This document shows positions 1 to 7,682 of a stretch of 64,000 nt of DNA, piece after piece. The stretch spans positions 1 to 64,000 of the forward strand of contig NZ_JAGSOV010000071.1 in the NCBI RefSeq assembly GCF_023898865.1. Reading direction: 5' to 3'. The notes below the pieces were generated by a model. The model was not told the DNA's origin and did not search any database. It saw nothing but the letters and a program-made list of their open reading frames with translations. Source of the stretch: Pseudonocardia humida (lineage in GTDB: Bacteria > Actinomycetota > Actinomycetes > Mycobacteriales > Pseudonocardiaceae). A program made the translations under genes and the position numbers. The first letter of the stretch is position 1. Every line of letters starts with the position of its first letter.

Positions 1-191
1 GCAATCCAGCTTTCACCATATCGCACGGGTCCCGCGGCACGTCACCTCATACGCCTGAGCATGACTGCCGCTTTCCTGGCATGCTACTGTCCCCTTCACC
101 TTTCGGATCCAGGTGAGCCATCAGACCCAAGGACCTCCTCCCGAGTCCTTCCCGTCTATAACGGGGATATAACGAAGCGCCTCGTGGCGCA

Positions 192-1040
192 TCAGGGCTT
201 GCGCGCGACGCCGCAGTACTCCGAGACGTCCACCACGTCCTCGACGCCGCCGACCTCCACGGGGTCGGGGCGCCACCGCCCGAGCGTGACGATGCCGGGC
301 TCGAGCAGCTCCAGGCCCCGGAAGAAGCGCTCGACCTCGCCGCGGGTGCGCGCGCGCACCGGCGTCCCCCCGCTCTCGTTCATCGACGTCATCGCCTTGC
401 GCATGGCGTCGCCGTCGATGTCGGCGGTCGGGTGCGCCAGCACCAGGTAGCTCCCCGGGGCCAGCGCGGCGACGAGCCGCTCGACGATCCGCTCGGCCTC
501 GGCGTCGTCCATGATGTGGTTGACGATGCCCAGCATCATCAGCGCGATCGGCTGGGCGAAGTCGAGCGTGTGCGCCGCCTGCTCCAGGATGACGTCGGGC
601 TCGCGCACGTCGGCGTCGAGGTAGCGGGTGGCCCCCTCCGGGCTGCTGGTCAGCAGGGAGCGGGCGTGCGCCAGCACGAGGGGGTCGTTGTCGACGTAGA
701 CGATCCGGCACTCCGGGGCGATCGACTGCGCCACCTCGTGGGTGTTGTTCGCGCTCGGCAGCCCGGTGCCGATGTCGAGGAACTGGCGCACCCCGCAGTC
801 GGCGACGAGGTGGCGCACGGCCCGCAGCAGGAACGCCCGGTCGGCCCGGGCGATGTCGACGATCCCGGGCAGCATGGCCCGGATCTGCTCGCCGACCTCG
901 CGGTCGATCGCGTAGTTGTCCTTGCCGCCCAGCCAGTAGTTCCAGACCCGCGCCGACTGCGGTCGGTCCTGGTCGAGCTCGACCCCCGGATCGGGGTCGA
1001 TGTCCCCCCAGGTGCCGCCGGTGTCGCCCTGTTCGGTCAT
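192..1040 (-). CDS. DUF574-family SAM-dependent methyltransferase
   Basis: Predicted 282-residue S-adenosylmethionine-dependent methyltransferase of the DUF574 (PF04672) family, which is expanded in actinomycetes; substrates of the family are mostly unknown. Seen in the sequence: the family hallmark SARVWNYWLGGKDNYAIDR at residues about 29-47, a Rossmann motif I (FLDIGTGLPS, about 87-96) and an acidic loop (VYVDNDPLVL) that should hold the SAM ribose. The ATG at 1040 was chosen because the hallmark lies 29 residues downstream; an in-frame ATG at 1052 is an alternative. It is monocistronic, with the leftward permease ending 50 bases upstream. Family assignment is firm; substrate is unknown. 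Confidence 0.9.
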   Translation of the reverse strand: MTEQGDTGGTWGDIDPDPGVELDQDRPQSARVWNYWLGGKDNYAIDREVGEQIRAMLPGIVDIARADRAFLLRAVRHLVADCGVRQFLDIGTGLPSANNTHEVAQSIAPECRIVYVDNDPLVLAHARSLLTSSPEGATRYLDADVREPDVILEQAAHTLDFAQPIALMMLGIVNHIMDDAEAERIVERLVAALAPGSYLVLAHPTADIDGDAMRKAMTSMNESGGTPVRARTRGEVERFFRGLELLEPGIVTLGRWRPDPVEVGGVEDVVDVSEYCGVARKP

Positions 1041-1090
1041 CCGGACCCCCATCTGATGACTCCGCGTGTACGTCCGCGCACCATAGTGGT

Positions 1091-2314
1091 TCAGCCGGGC
1101 CGCGCGGGAGCGGCGACCATCCGGTCGCGCGCGGCCAGCACGCCGGCCGAGCCCTGCAGGACCAGCAGCGCGAGCAGCAGCAGGAGCGGGACGGTCCAGC
1201 CCCCGGTCACGTCGTGCGCGAACCCCACCGCGAACGGGCCGGCCGCGGCCAGCACGTACCCGGCGCTCTGCGCCATCCCGGACAGCTGGGCCGCCCGCTC
1301 CGCGTCCGGCGCGCGCACCCCGACCAGCGTCAGCGCGATGCCGAGGGCGGCGCTCTGGGCCGCGCCCAGCAGCGCCACCCACAGCACCTCCCCGCCGCGC
1401 ACCAGGAGCAGGCCCAGCAGGCCCGCGGCGGCCATCCCCGTCGTCACCAGGACCACCGCGCGCTGGCGGTGGGAGCGCGCGGCCAGCAGCGGGGCCACGG
1501 TGGCCCCGACGATCCCGCACGCGGTGGCCAGCGACAGCAGCCAGCCGGCCACGACCGGCTCGAAGCCCCTGGCCACGAGCAGGGCGGGCAGCCAGGCGAC
1601 CACCGCGAAGAAGGACAGCGACTGCAGTCCCATGTAGATGGTGACCTGCCAGGCCACCGGGTCGCGCCACAGGCCGCCCGCGCGGCTCGCGCCGGTGCGG
1701 GCCGGCCGGTCGCTGCGGCGCACGTGCGGCAGCCAGCTCAGCAGCGCGACCCCCGCGAACACCAGCCACATCGCCAGCGCGCCCCGCCACTGCAGGCCGA
1801 CCGCCTGCGCCACCGGCACCGTCACGCCGGCCGCCAGCGTGGCGCCGCTGGTGATCGCCATCGAGTACAGCCCGGTCATCAGCCCGGTCCGCTCGGGGAA
1901 GTCGCGCTTGACCAGGCTGGGCAGCAGCACGTTGCCGACCGCGATCCCCGCGCCCAGCAGCACCGTCCCGGCGAACAGCGCGACCACTCCCCCGGCCGAG
2001 CGCACCGCGATGCCGGCGCACAGCACCAGCACCGCCCCGAGCAGCACCCGCTCGATGCCGACCCGCCGCGCCGCGACCGGGGCCAGCGGCGCGAGCAGCC
2101 CGAAGCAGAGCACGGGCAGCGCCGTCAGCACACCGGCCGCCGTGCCGGACAGGCCCTGGTCGGCCTGGATCTCACCGAGCAGCGGGCCCACCGCGACGAC
2201 CGCGGGCCGCAGGTTCGCCGCGACGAGCACGATCGACACCGCGAACCACACCGCGCTCCACCGCACGGCCGTGCGCGCGGGCGGAGCAGCGGGCTCGCTC
2301 GCAAGCTCGCTCAT
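1091..2314 (-). CDS. MFS transporter, CynX/NimT-type
   Basis: 407-residue major facilitator permease with about twelve hydrophobic segments. The first segment carries the NLRPAVVAVGPLL pattern, followed by GLSGTAAGVLTALPVLCFG, which is characteristic of the cyanate/nitroimidazole (CynX/NimT) branch; substrates of most members are unknown. The start at 2314 lies inside a repeated MSELASE-coding element and overlaps the stop of a 25-codon mini-ORF by ATGA, so translation is probably coupled to the mini-ORF and, through it, to the upstream GntR gene. The first seven residues (MSELASE) come from the repeat, not from the permease family. The likely controller is the GntR protein encoded immediately upstream. 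Confidence 0.88.
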   Translation of the reverse strand: MSELASEPAAPPARTAVRWSAVWFAVSIVLVAANLRPAVVAVGPLLGEIQADQGLSGTAAGVLTALPVLCFGLLAPLAPVAARRVGIERVLLGAVLVLCAGIAVRSAGGVVALFAGTVLLGAGIAVGNVLLPSLVKRDFPERTGLMTGLYSMAITSGATLAAGVTVPVAQAVGLQWRGALAMWLVFAGVALLSWLPHVRRSDRPARTGASRAGGLWRDPVAWQVTIYMGLQSLSFFAVVAWLPALLVARGFEPVVAGWLLSLATACGIVGATVAPLLAARSHRQRAVVLVTTGMAAAGLLGLLLVRGGEVLWVALLGAAQSAALGIALTLVGVRAPDAERAAQLSGMAQSAGYVLAAAGPFAVGFAHDVTGGWTVPLLLLLALLVLQGSAGVLAARDRMVAAPARPG

Positions 2315-2388
2315 CGCTCCCCCTCGCTGCGCTCGGTCGGCGCTTCGCGCAGGCGCGGTACCGATGATTCGCTCGCGAGCTCGCTCAT
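2311..2388 (-). CDS. 25-codon mini-ORF linker (MSELASE repeat)
   Basis: A 25-residue reading frame starting MSELASES and ending RSEGER. Its ATG overlaps the GntR stop (ATGA) and its TGA overlaps the permease start (ATGA), so the three frames form an uninterrupted translational relay. The start region is repeated 74 bases downstream as the permease start, and a diverged copy of the whole mini-ORF sits between cobM and cobK at 24802-24882. I read this as a dispersed repeat that carries its own ribosome-binding site (GAGGGGGAGCG) and start codon. Whether the peptide has any function is unknown; it may act only as a coupling device. Confidence 0.55.
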   Translation of the reverse strand: MSELASESSVPRLREAPTERSEGER

Positions 2389-3068
2389 CGCTCCCCCTCG
2401 ACGATCGCCCGGGCAGCACCGAGGTAGCTGTCGGCGGCCGCGCGCGCGGCGTCGGGGTCGCCCGCGGCGATCGCCGCGGCCAGCTCGTCGTGCCCCGGGA
2501 AGGCCGCGGGGTCGTCGTCGTGGGCGTGGACCTCGGCGACGGTGCGCTCCAGGGCCTCGGTGAGCCCGGCGTAGAGGTCGACGAGGACCGGGTTGTGCGT
2601 GGCCGCCACGACCGCGCGGTGGAACACGACGTCGGCGGCCACGAACGCGGCCCGGTCGGCCGCCGCCGCGCGGCGGGCGGCCAGCGCGGCGTGGATGGCG
2701 GCGACGTCGGCCTCGGTGCGCTCCACCGCCGCGACCGCGGCCGCGTCGCGCTCGAGGCTCGCGCGCACCGCGAGCACGTGCAGCGCGTCGGTGCGCCGGG
2801 CCCGGCGCAGCAGCGCGGCCCCGAGGTCGCTCGTCGCGCGCACGTAGGTGCCGTCGCCGCGGCGCGGCTCGAGCAGCCCGGCGTGCTCGAGCGCCCGCAC
2901 GGCTTCGCGCACCGTGTTGCGGCCGACCCCGAGCGCGGCCGCCAGCGCGGGCTCCGGCGGGATCTTCGTGCCCACCGGCCACTCCCCCGCCGCGATCAGG
3001 CCCTCCAGCTGGGCGACCACCTCGTCGCTCAGCCGTCCTCCGCGCACCGCTGTGAGTCCCACGGGCAA
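2385..3068 (-). CDS. GntR-family regulator, FCD (FadR) subfamily
   Basis: 227-residue transcription factor. Residues about 12-77 form the winged helix-turn-helix (GEWPVGTKIPPEPALAAAL, then GVGRNTVREAVRALEHAGLL and the wing RRGDGTYV). The C-terminal part is all-helical with the Asp/His pattern of FCD domains (AADVVFHRAVVAATHNPVL), which usually bind a metal and a small organic acid. It is divergent from the aldose epimerase gene and translationally coupled to a mini-ORF and an MFS permease. A GT-N3-AC dyad immediately upstream suggests autoregulation. The ligand is unknown; sugar or sugar acid is a guess from the neighbours. Confidence 0.88.
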   Translation of the reverse strand: MPVGLTAVRGGRLSDEVVAQLEGLIAAGEWPVGTKIPPEPALAAALGVGRNTVREAVRALEHAGLLEPRRGDGTYVRATSDLGAALLRRARRTDALHVLAVRASLERDAAAVAAVERTEADVAAIHAALAARRAAAADRAAFVAADVVFHRAVVAATHNPVLVDLYAGLTEALERTVAEVHAHDDDPAAFPGHDELAAAIAAGDPDAARAAADSYLGAARAIVEGER

Positions 3069-3075
3069 AAATCCT

Positions 3076-3088
3076 AACGTCCTACGTT
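3076..3088. promoter_or_regulatory. candidate GntR/FadR-type operator
   Basis: AACGT-CCT-ACGTT, a perfect 5-bp inverted repeat with a 3-bp spacer, matching the GT-N3-AC core recognised by FadR-subfamily GntR proteins. It lies 8 bases before the GntR start codon, so binding there would repress the gene autogenously. The link to this particular regulator is inference. Confidence 0.5.
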
Positions 3089-3148
3089 TGCCGCCGCAGC
3101 CCCGACCGGGTTGCCCCGGTCACGCGGCTGCGGCATCCTCGACAGGCG

Positions 3149-3162
3149 TGTTAGCGCTCACA
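3149..3162. promoter_or_regulatory. candidate LacI-family operator upstream of aldose epimerase
   Basis: TGTTAGCGCTCACA resembles the GCGC-centred palindromes bound by LacI/GalR-family repressors; it deviates from perfect symmetry at one base pair. It sits 11 bases before the epimerase ATG. No LacI-family gene is in the window, so the cognate repressor would be encoded elsewhere. Confidence 0.4.
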
Positions 3163-3173
3163 TCGAGGTGGCC

Positions 3174-4199
3174 ATGATCGAACTGCGCAGCTCCGTCCTC
3201 ACCGTCGGCATCACCGGTCACGGGGCCCGCATCGCCCGGCTCGCCGCGCCCGACCGCGACGGCCGAGCGGCGCAGGTGGTGCTGGGGCTGGACGAGTACG
3301 CCTACTACAGCGACCGCGACTACCTCGGCGCCACGGTCGGCCGCTTCGCCAACCGCATCGGCGACGGCCGCTTCGTGCTCGACGGCGTCGAGTACAGCGT
3401 GCCGTGCAACGAGGGCACGGTCGCCCTGCACGGCGGCAAGCGGGCCCTGGACCACGCCGAGTTCACCGCAGAGGCGCCGCACGCGGTCGACGACGGCGTC
3501 GCCCTCACCCTGCGCCACGTCAGCCCGGACGGGGACAACGGCTTCCCCGGCCGGCTCGACGTCCGGGTCACCTACACCGTCTCGGGGCCCGACCTGCGCG
3601 TGGAGCTCCTGGCCACGACCGACGCGCCGACCGTCGTCAACCTCACCAACCACGCCTACTTCACGCTGGCCGGCGCCCCCGAGCCCGTCGGCGACCTGGA
3701 GGCCACGGTCTTCGCCGACCGGTTCCTCCCGGTCGACGACCGCCTCCTGCCCACCGGCGCACTCGCCCCCGTCGACGGCACCCCGTTCGACCTGCGGGAG
3801 CCGACAGGGCTCGGCGCCCGGCTGGAGGTCAGCGACCCGCAGCTCGACGTGGCGGGCGGCTTCGACCACACCTGGGTGCTGGACGGGTCCGGCCCGCACC
3901 TCGCCGACGGCGTCGACGAGCCGCTCCCGGCCGCCGCCCACGTCCGGCACCCGGCCAGCGGCCGGACCCTGACGGTGTTCACCGACCAGCCGGGCGCGCA
4001 GTTCTACACCGGCAACTTCCTCGACGGGACGCTCGCACTGCACGACGGCGGGACCGCGCGCCGCCGGGAGGCCTTCTGCGTCGAGCCGCAGCACTTCCCC
4101 GACTCGCCCAACCGCCCGGAGTTCCCGACGACCGTGCTCAGACCGGGCGCGACCTACCGGGCGCGGTCGGTGTACCGGTTCGGCACGTCCCCGGCCTGA
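3174..4199 (+). CDS. galM: aldose 1-epimerase (galactose mutarotase)
   Basis: 341-residue mutarotase that interconverts alpha and beta anomers of aldoses. Visible family motifs: FANRIGDGRF near residue 60, the NLTNHAYFTLAG segment with the catalytic His near 160, GGFDHTWVL near 225, and the catalytic Glu in FCVEPQHFPDSPNRPEFP near 300-315. The ATG at 3174 is preceded by GAGGTGG; a longer frame from 3111 would run through the LacI-type operator and has no family homology. Divergent from the GntR gene. The operator suggests control by an unlinked sugar repressor. Cytoplasmic, no signal peptide. Confidence 0.9.
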   Translation: MIELRSSVLTVGITGHGARIARLAAPDRDGRAAQVVLGLDEYAYYSDRDYLGATVGRFANRIGDGRFVLDGVEYSVPCNEGTVALHGGKRALDHAEFTAEAPHAVDDGVALTLRHVSPDGDNGFPGRLDVRVTYTVSGPDLRVELLATTDAPTVVNLTNHAYFTLAGAPEPVGDLEATVFADRFLPVDDRLLPTGALAPVDGTPFDLREPTGLGARLEVSDPQLDVAGGFDHTWVLDGSGPHLADGVDEPLPAAAHVRHPASGRTLTVFTDQPGAQFYTGNFLDGTLALHDGGTARRREAFCVEPQHFPDSPNRPEFPTTVLRPGATYRARSVYRFGTSPA

Positions 4200-4244
4200 G
4201 CGCCGGGGACAGGATGGCGGTCCCCGGTCTGCGAGGATCGCGCC

Positions 4245-4785
4245 GTGGCCGCCGACCCGCTGCCGGACCGGGCCCGCCGCGCGTGGGTCGGGCCGGCCGG
4301 CGTCGCGCTGGCCTTCCCCGAGCGGGGTGCCGCGGTGGCGACGTCGGCGGGGTCCCGGCTGTGCCCGCCCGGTCGGGTCGGGATCGTCGCGCTGGGCGGC
4401 TCCGCGATCAGCACGGTGCCGGTGGACGCGTCGGCGCCGGTCGTCCGGGGCGCGCTCGACGGCCTGTCCGGCGCCGAGCTGACCCACCCCGGCCGGCTGC
4501 GCGCCGCGCTCCCGGTCGGCGAGGTGCTGGGCCCGCCGCGCCGGCCCACCACGACGGGCACCGGACCCGTCGGACGCGGTGCCGGACCTGCCCGCCGACC
4601 ACCCGGACCTCGCCGCCCTGCTGGGCTCCGTCGACGGCGCCGACGCCGCGGAGAGCGGGCCGGCGGGCATCACGTCGCCGGGTTCCTGCTGCGCGACGGC
4701 GGCGACGTCGTGGCCGCGGCCGGCTACCGGCACTGGCGGGGCGGGTGGCCCACCTGTGCGTGCTGACCGCGGCGCGCCCAGCTCA
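4245..4785 (+). pseudogene. decayed GNAT-family acetyltransferase
   Basis: GNAT-like sequence that hops between frames. From the GTG at 4245 the frame encodes a plausible N-terminal GNAT region (GRVGIVALGGSA, then GALDGLSGAELTHP); homology continues about 4579-4670 in a second frame (PDLPADHPDLAALLGSVDGA), returns to the first for AGFLLRDGGDVVAAAGYRHW (to about 4735), and shifts again for RVAHLCVLTAARPA before ending at the convergent TetR gene. At least three indels are needed and the acetyl-CoA-binding C-terminus is missing, so this is a pseudogene. A GAGGAT box six bases before the GTG could be a relic leaderless promoter. Confidence 0.55.
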
Positions 4786-5466
4786 GCATCCGCCTCTCGG
4801 GCTGAGGCCCGCGCTCACCGCGGGGCCGCCGCTCCGCTCCGGCCCGTCGCGCACCTGCTCCGCGAGGGCGTGCAGGGCCGCCTCGACGTCGCGGGCGACG
4901 GCGGCCGACGGGGTGCCGCCCGCCGTGGTCAGGAACAGGCCGTCGAACAGGGCCTGGGCGGTGTCGGTCAGCTCGTCGGCGACGCGCCGCGCGAGCGGCT
5001 CGCCCCAGGGCAAGTAGGCCCACAGCAGCCCCCGACGGACCAGCCCGCGGGCCTCGGCGCGGACCCCGGCGACCGCCTCGTGCTGGTCGTGGCCGCCGTC
5101 GCCGCCCAGCAGCAGGAAGGCGACCAGGCGCAGGAACCGCGGGTGCTCGCGCATGCCGCTCACGACCCGCCCGACCAACAACGCCAACCGCTCGCGCGGC
5201 TCCGGCGGCGACGCCGGCGGGTCGGGGGTGGCGGCGGCGAAGAACCGCCGGGCCCCGCGCTGCATCACCGCGCCCAGCAGCCCCGACTTCGAGCCGAAGT
5301 GCCAGTAGATCGAGCTGGGCGGCAGCCCGGAGGCCTTGGCCAGCAGCGAGATCGACGTCGCGGCGTAGCCGCGGGTGCCCATCAGGCGCTCGGCGGCGTC
5401 GAGGATCTCCTCGCGCGAGCGTTCGCCCTGCGCCGCTGGCGCGTGCGGGGGAACGGGCACGGCCAT
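4783..5466 (-). CDS. TetR-family transcriptional regulator
   Basis: 227-residue repressor-like protein. The N-terminal HTH spans about residues 17-65 (REEILDAAERLMGTRGYAA, then SISLLAKASGLPPSSIYWHF, GSKSGLLGAV), typical of AcrR-type TetR proteins. The C-terminal ligand domain has no recognisable specificity. It is divergent from the membrane-anchored globin-like gene; a 22-bp dyad between them is the likely operator, so the globin-like gene and the regulator itself are the probable targets. Ligand unknown. Confidence 0.88.
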   Translation of the reverse strand: MAVPVPPHAPAAQGERSREEILDAAERLMGTRGYAATSISLLAKASGLPPSSIYWHFGSKSGLLGAVMQRGARRFFAAATPDPPASPPEPRERLALLVGRVVSGMREHPRFLRLVAFLLLGGDGGHDQHEAVAGVRAEARGLVRRGLLWAYLPWGEPLARRVADELTDTAQALFDGLFLTTAGGTPSAAVARDVEAALHALAEQVRDGPERSGGPAVSAGLSPRGGC

Positions 5467-5572
5467 GGGCCGACCCTAGTGGCGCTTGGACCGCCTGGAC
5501 CTGTCCCGACGCGGTGATGACGGAGTCCGCCACTGCGCCGTTCGGCCTGTCCTCCTGGCGCGGTCCCGGGCT

Positions 5573-5594
5573 GTCTGGAACGCTCGCTCCAGAC
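5573..5594. promoter_or_regulatory. candidate TetR operator
   Basis: GTCTGGA and TCCAGAC are perfect 7-bp inverted arms around an 8-bp spacer (ACGCTCGC), with near-symmetrical inner bases (TGGAACG/CGCTCCA). The dyad lies between the TetR gene and the divergent globin-like gene, 50 bases before the latter's ATG. Assignment to TetR is inference. Confidence 0.45.
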
Positions 5595-5643
5595 GTCGCC
5601 CGAAGATCATCGAACGCTCCCCCGGAACCCGACAGGCCCCACC

Positions 5644-6321
5644 ATGACCACAGCCGCGGCCAGCGCCGCGACCGGCCGCGCGTCCGCCGGCCCGCTCGCC
5701 GGTGTCGAGCCGCTGTGGAGCCTCGGGCTCGCGCTCGTGGTCGTACTGCTCGTCGTGGGGTGGTGGTGGGCCGACCGGGTCGACGCGGCCACGCGGCGGC
5801 GGGCGGCCGCCCTCCCGCGGGGCGACCCCGCCCCGGCACCGCCCCCGCCGCCCGGCGACCGGGTGCTGGTCGACCCCCCGATGGTCGAGAACGACCCGGT
5901 GACCACGGCGACCTCGGGCAGCGCGGTCGTGCCGCTGCGCGACTGGCTCGTGCACTTCCACCCGGCCGCGGGCAACGTCTGGTCGGAGGTGACCAGCGAG
6001 TTCTGCGGGGCCGCGATGCGCGACCCGCGGATCGCCGGCTACTTCCGCGGCGCCGACCCCACCGCCCTGCAGAACCACTCGCTCGCCGTGCTGATCACGG
6101 TGACCGGCGGTGGGGTCACCGTCGACATGCTGCGCAGGCTGCGCGACCAGCACGCCGACGTGCGCGACGAGCACGGTGAGCCGATCTCGCGCGCCGACCT
6201 CGACCGCGCGGCGCGCATCCTGGTCGAGGTGCTGCGGTCCAAGGCGGTCCCACAGGCGACGCTCGACCAGGTCGACGTCGTGCTGGCCCGGCTGACCGAC
6301 GCGATCGCCCCGGCCCGCTGA
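5644..6321 (+). CDS. membrane-anchored truncated-globin-like protein
   Basis: 225 residues. A single transmembrane segment at about 25-43 is followed by a Pro-rich linker (DPAPAPPPPPGD, 61-72) and a C-terminal domain (about 112-220) that resembles truncated haemoglobins: FCGAAMRDPRIAGYFRGADP (helices A-B-like), a His in LQNHSLAVL (145), the Gly-rich TVTGGG turn, and RRLRDQH with H170 in the position of the proximal haem ligand, then ISRADLDRAARILVEVL. Known truncated globins are usually soluble; membrane tethering is unusual. Haem binding is inferred from pattern only. Divergent from a TetR regulator with a dyad between them. Confidence 0.5.
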   Translation: MTTAAASAATGRASAGPLAGVEPLWSLGLALVVVLLVVGWWWADRVDAATRRRAAALPRGDPAPAPPPPPGDRVLVDPPMVENDPVTTATSGSAVVPLRDWLVHFHPAAGNVWSEVTSEFCGAAMRDPRIAGYFRGADPTALQNHSLAVLITVTGGGVTVDMLRRLRDQHADVRDEHGEPISRADLDRAARILVEVLRSKAVPQATLDQVDVVLARLTDAIAPAR

Positions 6322-6532
6322 CCCGCCGGCGCCGGTCGACACGGCGGCTGCAGTGCGTACGGGCGGAGCTGCGCTCGGTCAGCTGCTGGAATCCCCGTCC
6401 GAACAGCGCGATCATCGGGCCGCGCGGTGCTGCGCACCTGGGCGCGCAGTGGGGTGAGCTGCGACCATCCGGGAAGTGGTGGACCCCACCGGGAGTTGCG
6501 ATGTTGAGCAATCAAGCACGAGAGGGGGGTCC

Positions 6533-7090
6533 GTGGAGACCGAGTCGCGCGCCGCACTGCACCCGATCCTGGCCCAGCGCTGGAGCCCCCGGGCCTTCGA
6601 CCCGACGGTCCAGATCGACGCCGAGCAGCTGGACACGATCCTCGAAGCGGCCCGGTGGGCCCCCTCCGCCTCCAACACCCAGCCCTGGCGCTTCCTGGCC
6701 GGCCGCCGCGGCGAACGCGCGTACGAGGCGCTCGCGGCCGCGCTGAAGCCGACCAACCGGCTGTGGGCGCGCGACGCCTCCGCACTGGTCCTGGTGGCCG
6801 CCGAGACCGCCGGCCCCGACGGCGTCCCGCGCCGCTGGGCGCTCTACGACACCGGCCAGGCCGCCGCGCACCTGTCGGCCCAGGCCCACTCCATGGGCCT
6901 GGCGGTGCGCCAGATGGGCGGGTTCATCCCCGCGGCACTGCCCCCGCTGCCCGACCGGGTCGTCCCGCTCGCCGTCGCCGCGCTCGGGGTACCGCTGGAG
7001 CCCGCCCGCATCCCCGACGACCACCCCGCCACCCGACTCGCACCGCGCGCGCGGCGGCCGCTTGCAGAACTGCTGCTCGACTGCGAGTGA
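6533..7090 (+). CDS. nitroreductase-family FMN protein
   Basis: 185-residue flavoprotein of the nitroreductase fold. Seen: the N-terminal FMN phosphate-binding stretch (RWSPRAFDP), WAPSASNTQPWRFL about residues 38-51, ALYDTGQAAAHLSAQAHSMGL near 100 and MGGFIPAALPP. The GTG at 6533 was chosen because AGAGGGGGG precedes it; an in-frame GTG at 6476 has no Shine-Dalgarno. The family reduces nitroaromatics, quinones or iodotyrosine with NAD(P)H; substrate cannot be told here. Appears monocistronic. Confidence 0.88.
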   Translation: METESRAALHPILAQRWSPRAFDPTVQIDAEQLDTILEAARWAPSASNTQPWRFLAGRRGERAYEALAAALKPTNRLWARDASALVLVAAETAGPDGVPRRWALYDTGQAAAHLSAQAHSMGLAVRQMGGFIPAALPPLPDRVVPLAVAALGVPLEPARIPDDHPATRLAPRARRPLAELLLDCE

Positions 7091-7257
7091 TGCGCGCACC
7101 GACGGCACCGTCTCGGTTAGGCGGTGGCCCTGTTGCGATAACAAACGAATAGTGGTTGCGCTGGCGGCCGTCCCCGATCCGAGATGCTGGTTGCGATAGT
7201 GAACGCTTCACCTGCGAGCGCGGCGACTATCCTGTGGTCCCGATCCTTCCTCGACTC

Positions 7258-7271
7258 CGCACAAATGTTCG
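7258..7271. promoter_or_regulatory. LexA/SOS box
   Basis: CGCACAAATGTTCG differs from the Gram-positive/actinobacterial SOS box (CGAAC-N4-GTTCG) at a single base. It lies 2 bases upstream of a strong -10 element and 14 bases before the DUF222-HNH start codon, where LexA binding would block transcription. DUF222 (REP13E12) proteins of mycobacteria are known to be associated with LexA sites. Confidence 0.65.
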
Positions 7272-7273
7272 AG

Positions 7274-7279
7274 TAGAAT
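7274..7279 (+). promoter_or_regulatory. -10 element of leaderless promoter
   Basis: TAGAAT, six bases before the ATG at 7286. The spacing implies that transcription starts at the start codon, giving a leaderless mRNA, which agrees with the absence of a Shine-Dalgarno sequence. Confidence 0.55.
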
Positions 7280-7285
7280 CGACGC

Positions 7286-7635
7286 ATGTCTCCGACCGAA
7301 CTCGCCGCCACGGCCGACCGCATTCGCGCGGTCGCCGCCGGGCTGCGCGAGAACGGTTCCGATCAAGACGCACTGGACGCACTCGCCGCTACCCGGGAAT
7401 TGACCCGGGCCATATCGCAGGTGCAGGTCGAGGCCGTGGCCGTGTTGCAGCGCAGCGGTGCGTTCGCCGCCGCCGGACACCGGCGGCCCGACTCCGCGGT
7501 GGCCTCGGTGCTGACGGTGGATCGGGGGCGGGCGCGGGAGATCGTGCGGGCCGCCGACCACGTCGCCGCCCGAGTGGACCTGCAGGGCCAGGTGCTGCCG
7601 CCCTTGCTACCGGCGATGGCCGCCGCCTTCACTAG
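7286..7635 (+). pseudogene. DUF222-HNH gene, 5' part (split by IS element)
   Basis: N-terminal half of a DUF222 (REP13E12-like) HNH protein. It reads MSPTELAATADRIRAVAAG, then a conserved helical stretch (AVAVLQRSGAFAAAGHRRP, DRGRAREIVRAADHVAAR) up to MAAAFT. At 7636 an IS5-family element begins; joining this half to the sequence after the right TAG copy gives an uninterrupted frame through AAAFTSGAASLQHVDLI, so the gene was intact before insertion. The promoter carries an SOS box. As it stands the fragment ends a few codons inside the element. Confidence 0.85.
7633..7635. repeat. left target-site duplication (TAG)
   Basis: TAG immediately outside the left terminal repeat; the matching copy is at 8630-8632. 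Removing 7636-8632 restores the DUF222 frame, which confirms the duplication length. Confidence 0.7.
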
Positions 7636-7682
7636 GGAGCGTCCTCAAAGCAGGTTCATCTGACCTGGTTTGATCTTGGGTT

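Noticed and set aside
61..450. 129-codon frame at the left edge on the plus strand
   Set aside because: Overlaps the end of the DUF574 gene antisense, has Ser/Thr/Arg-rich composition and no start signal; bases 1-191 appear non-coding.
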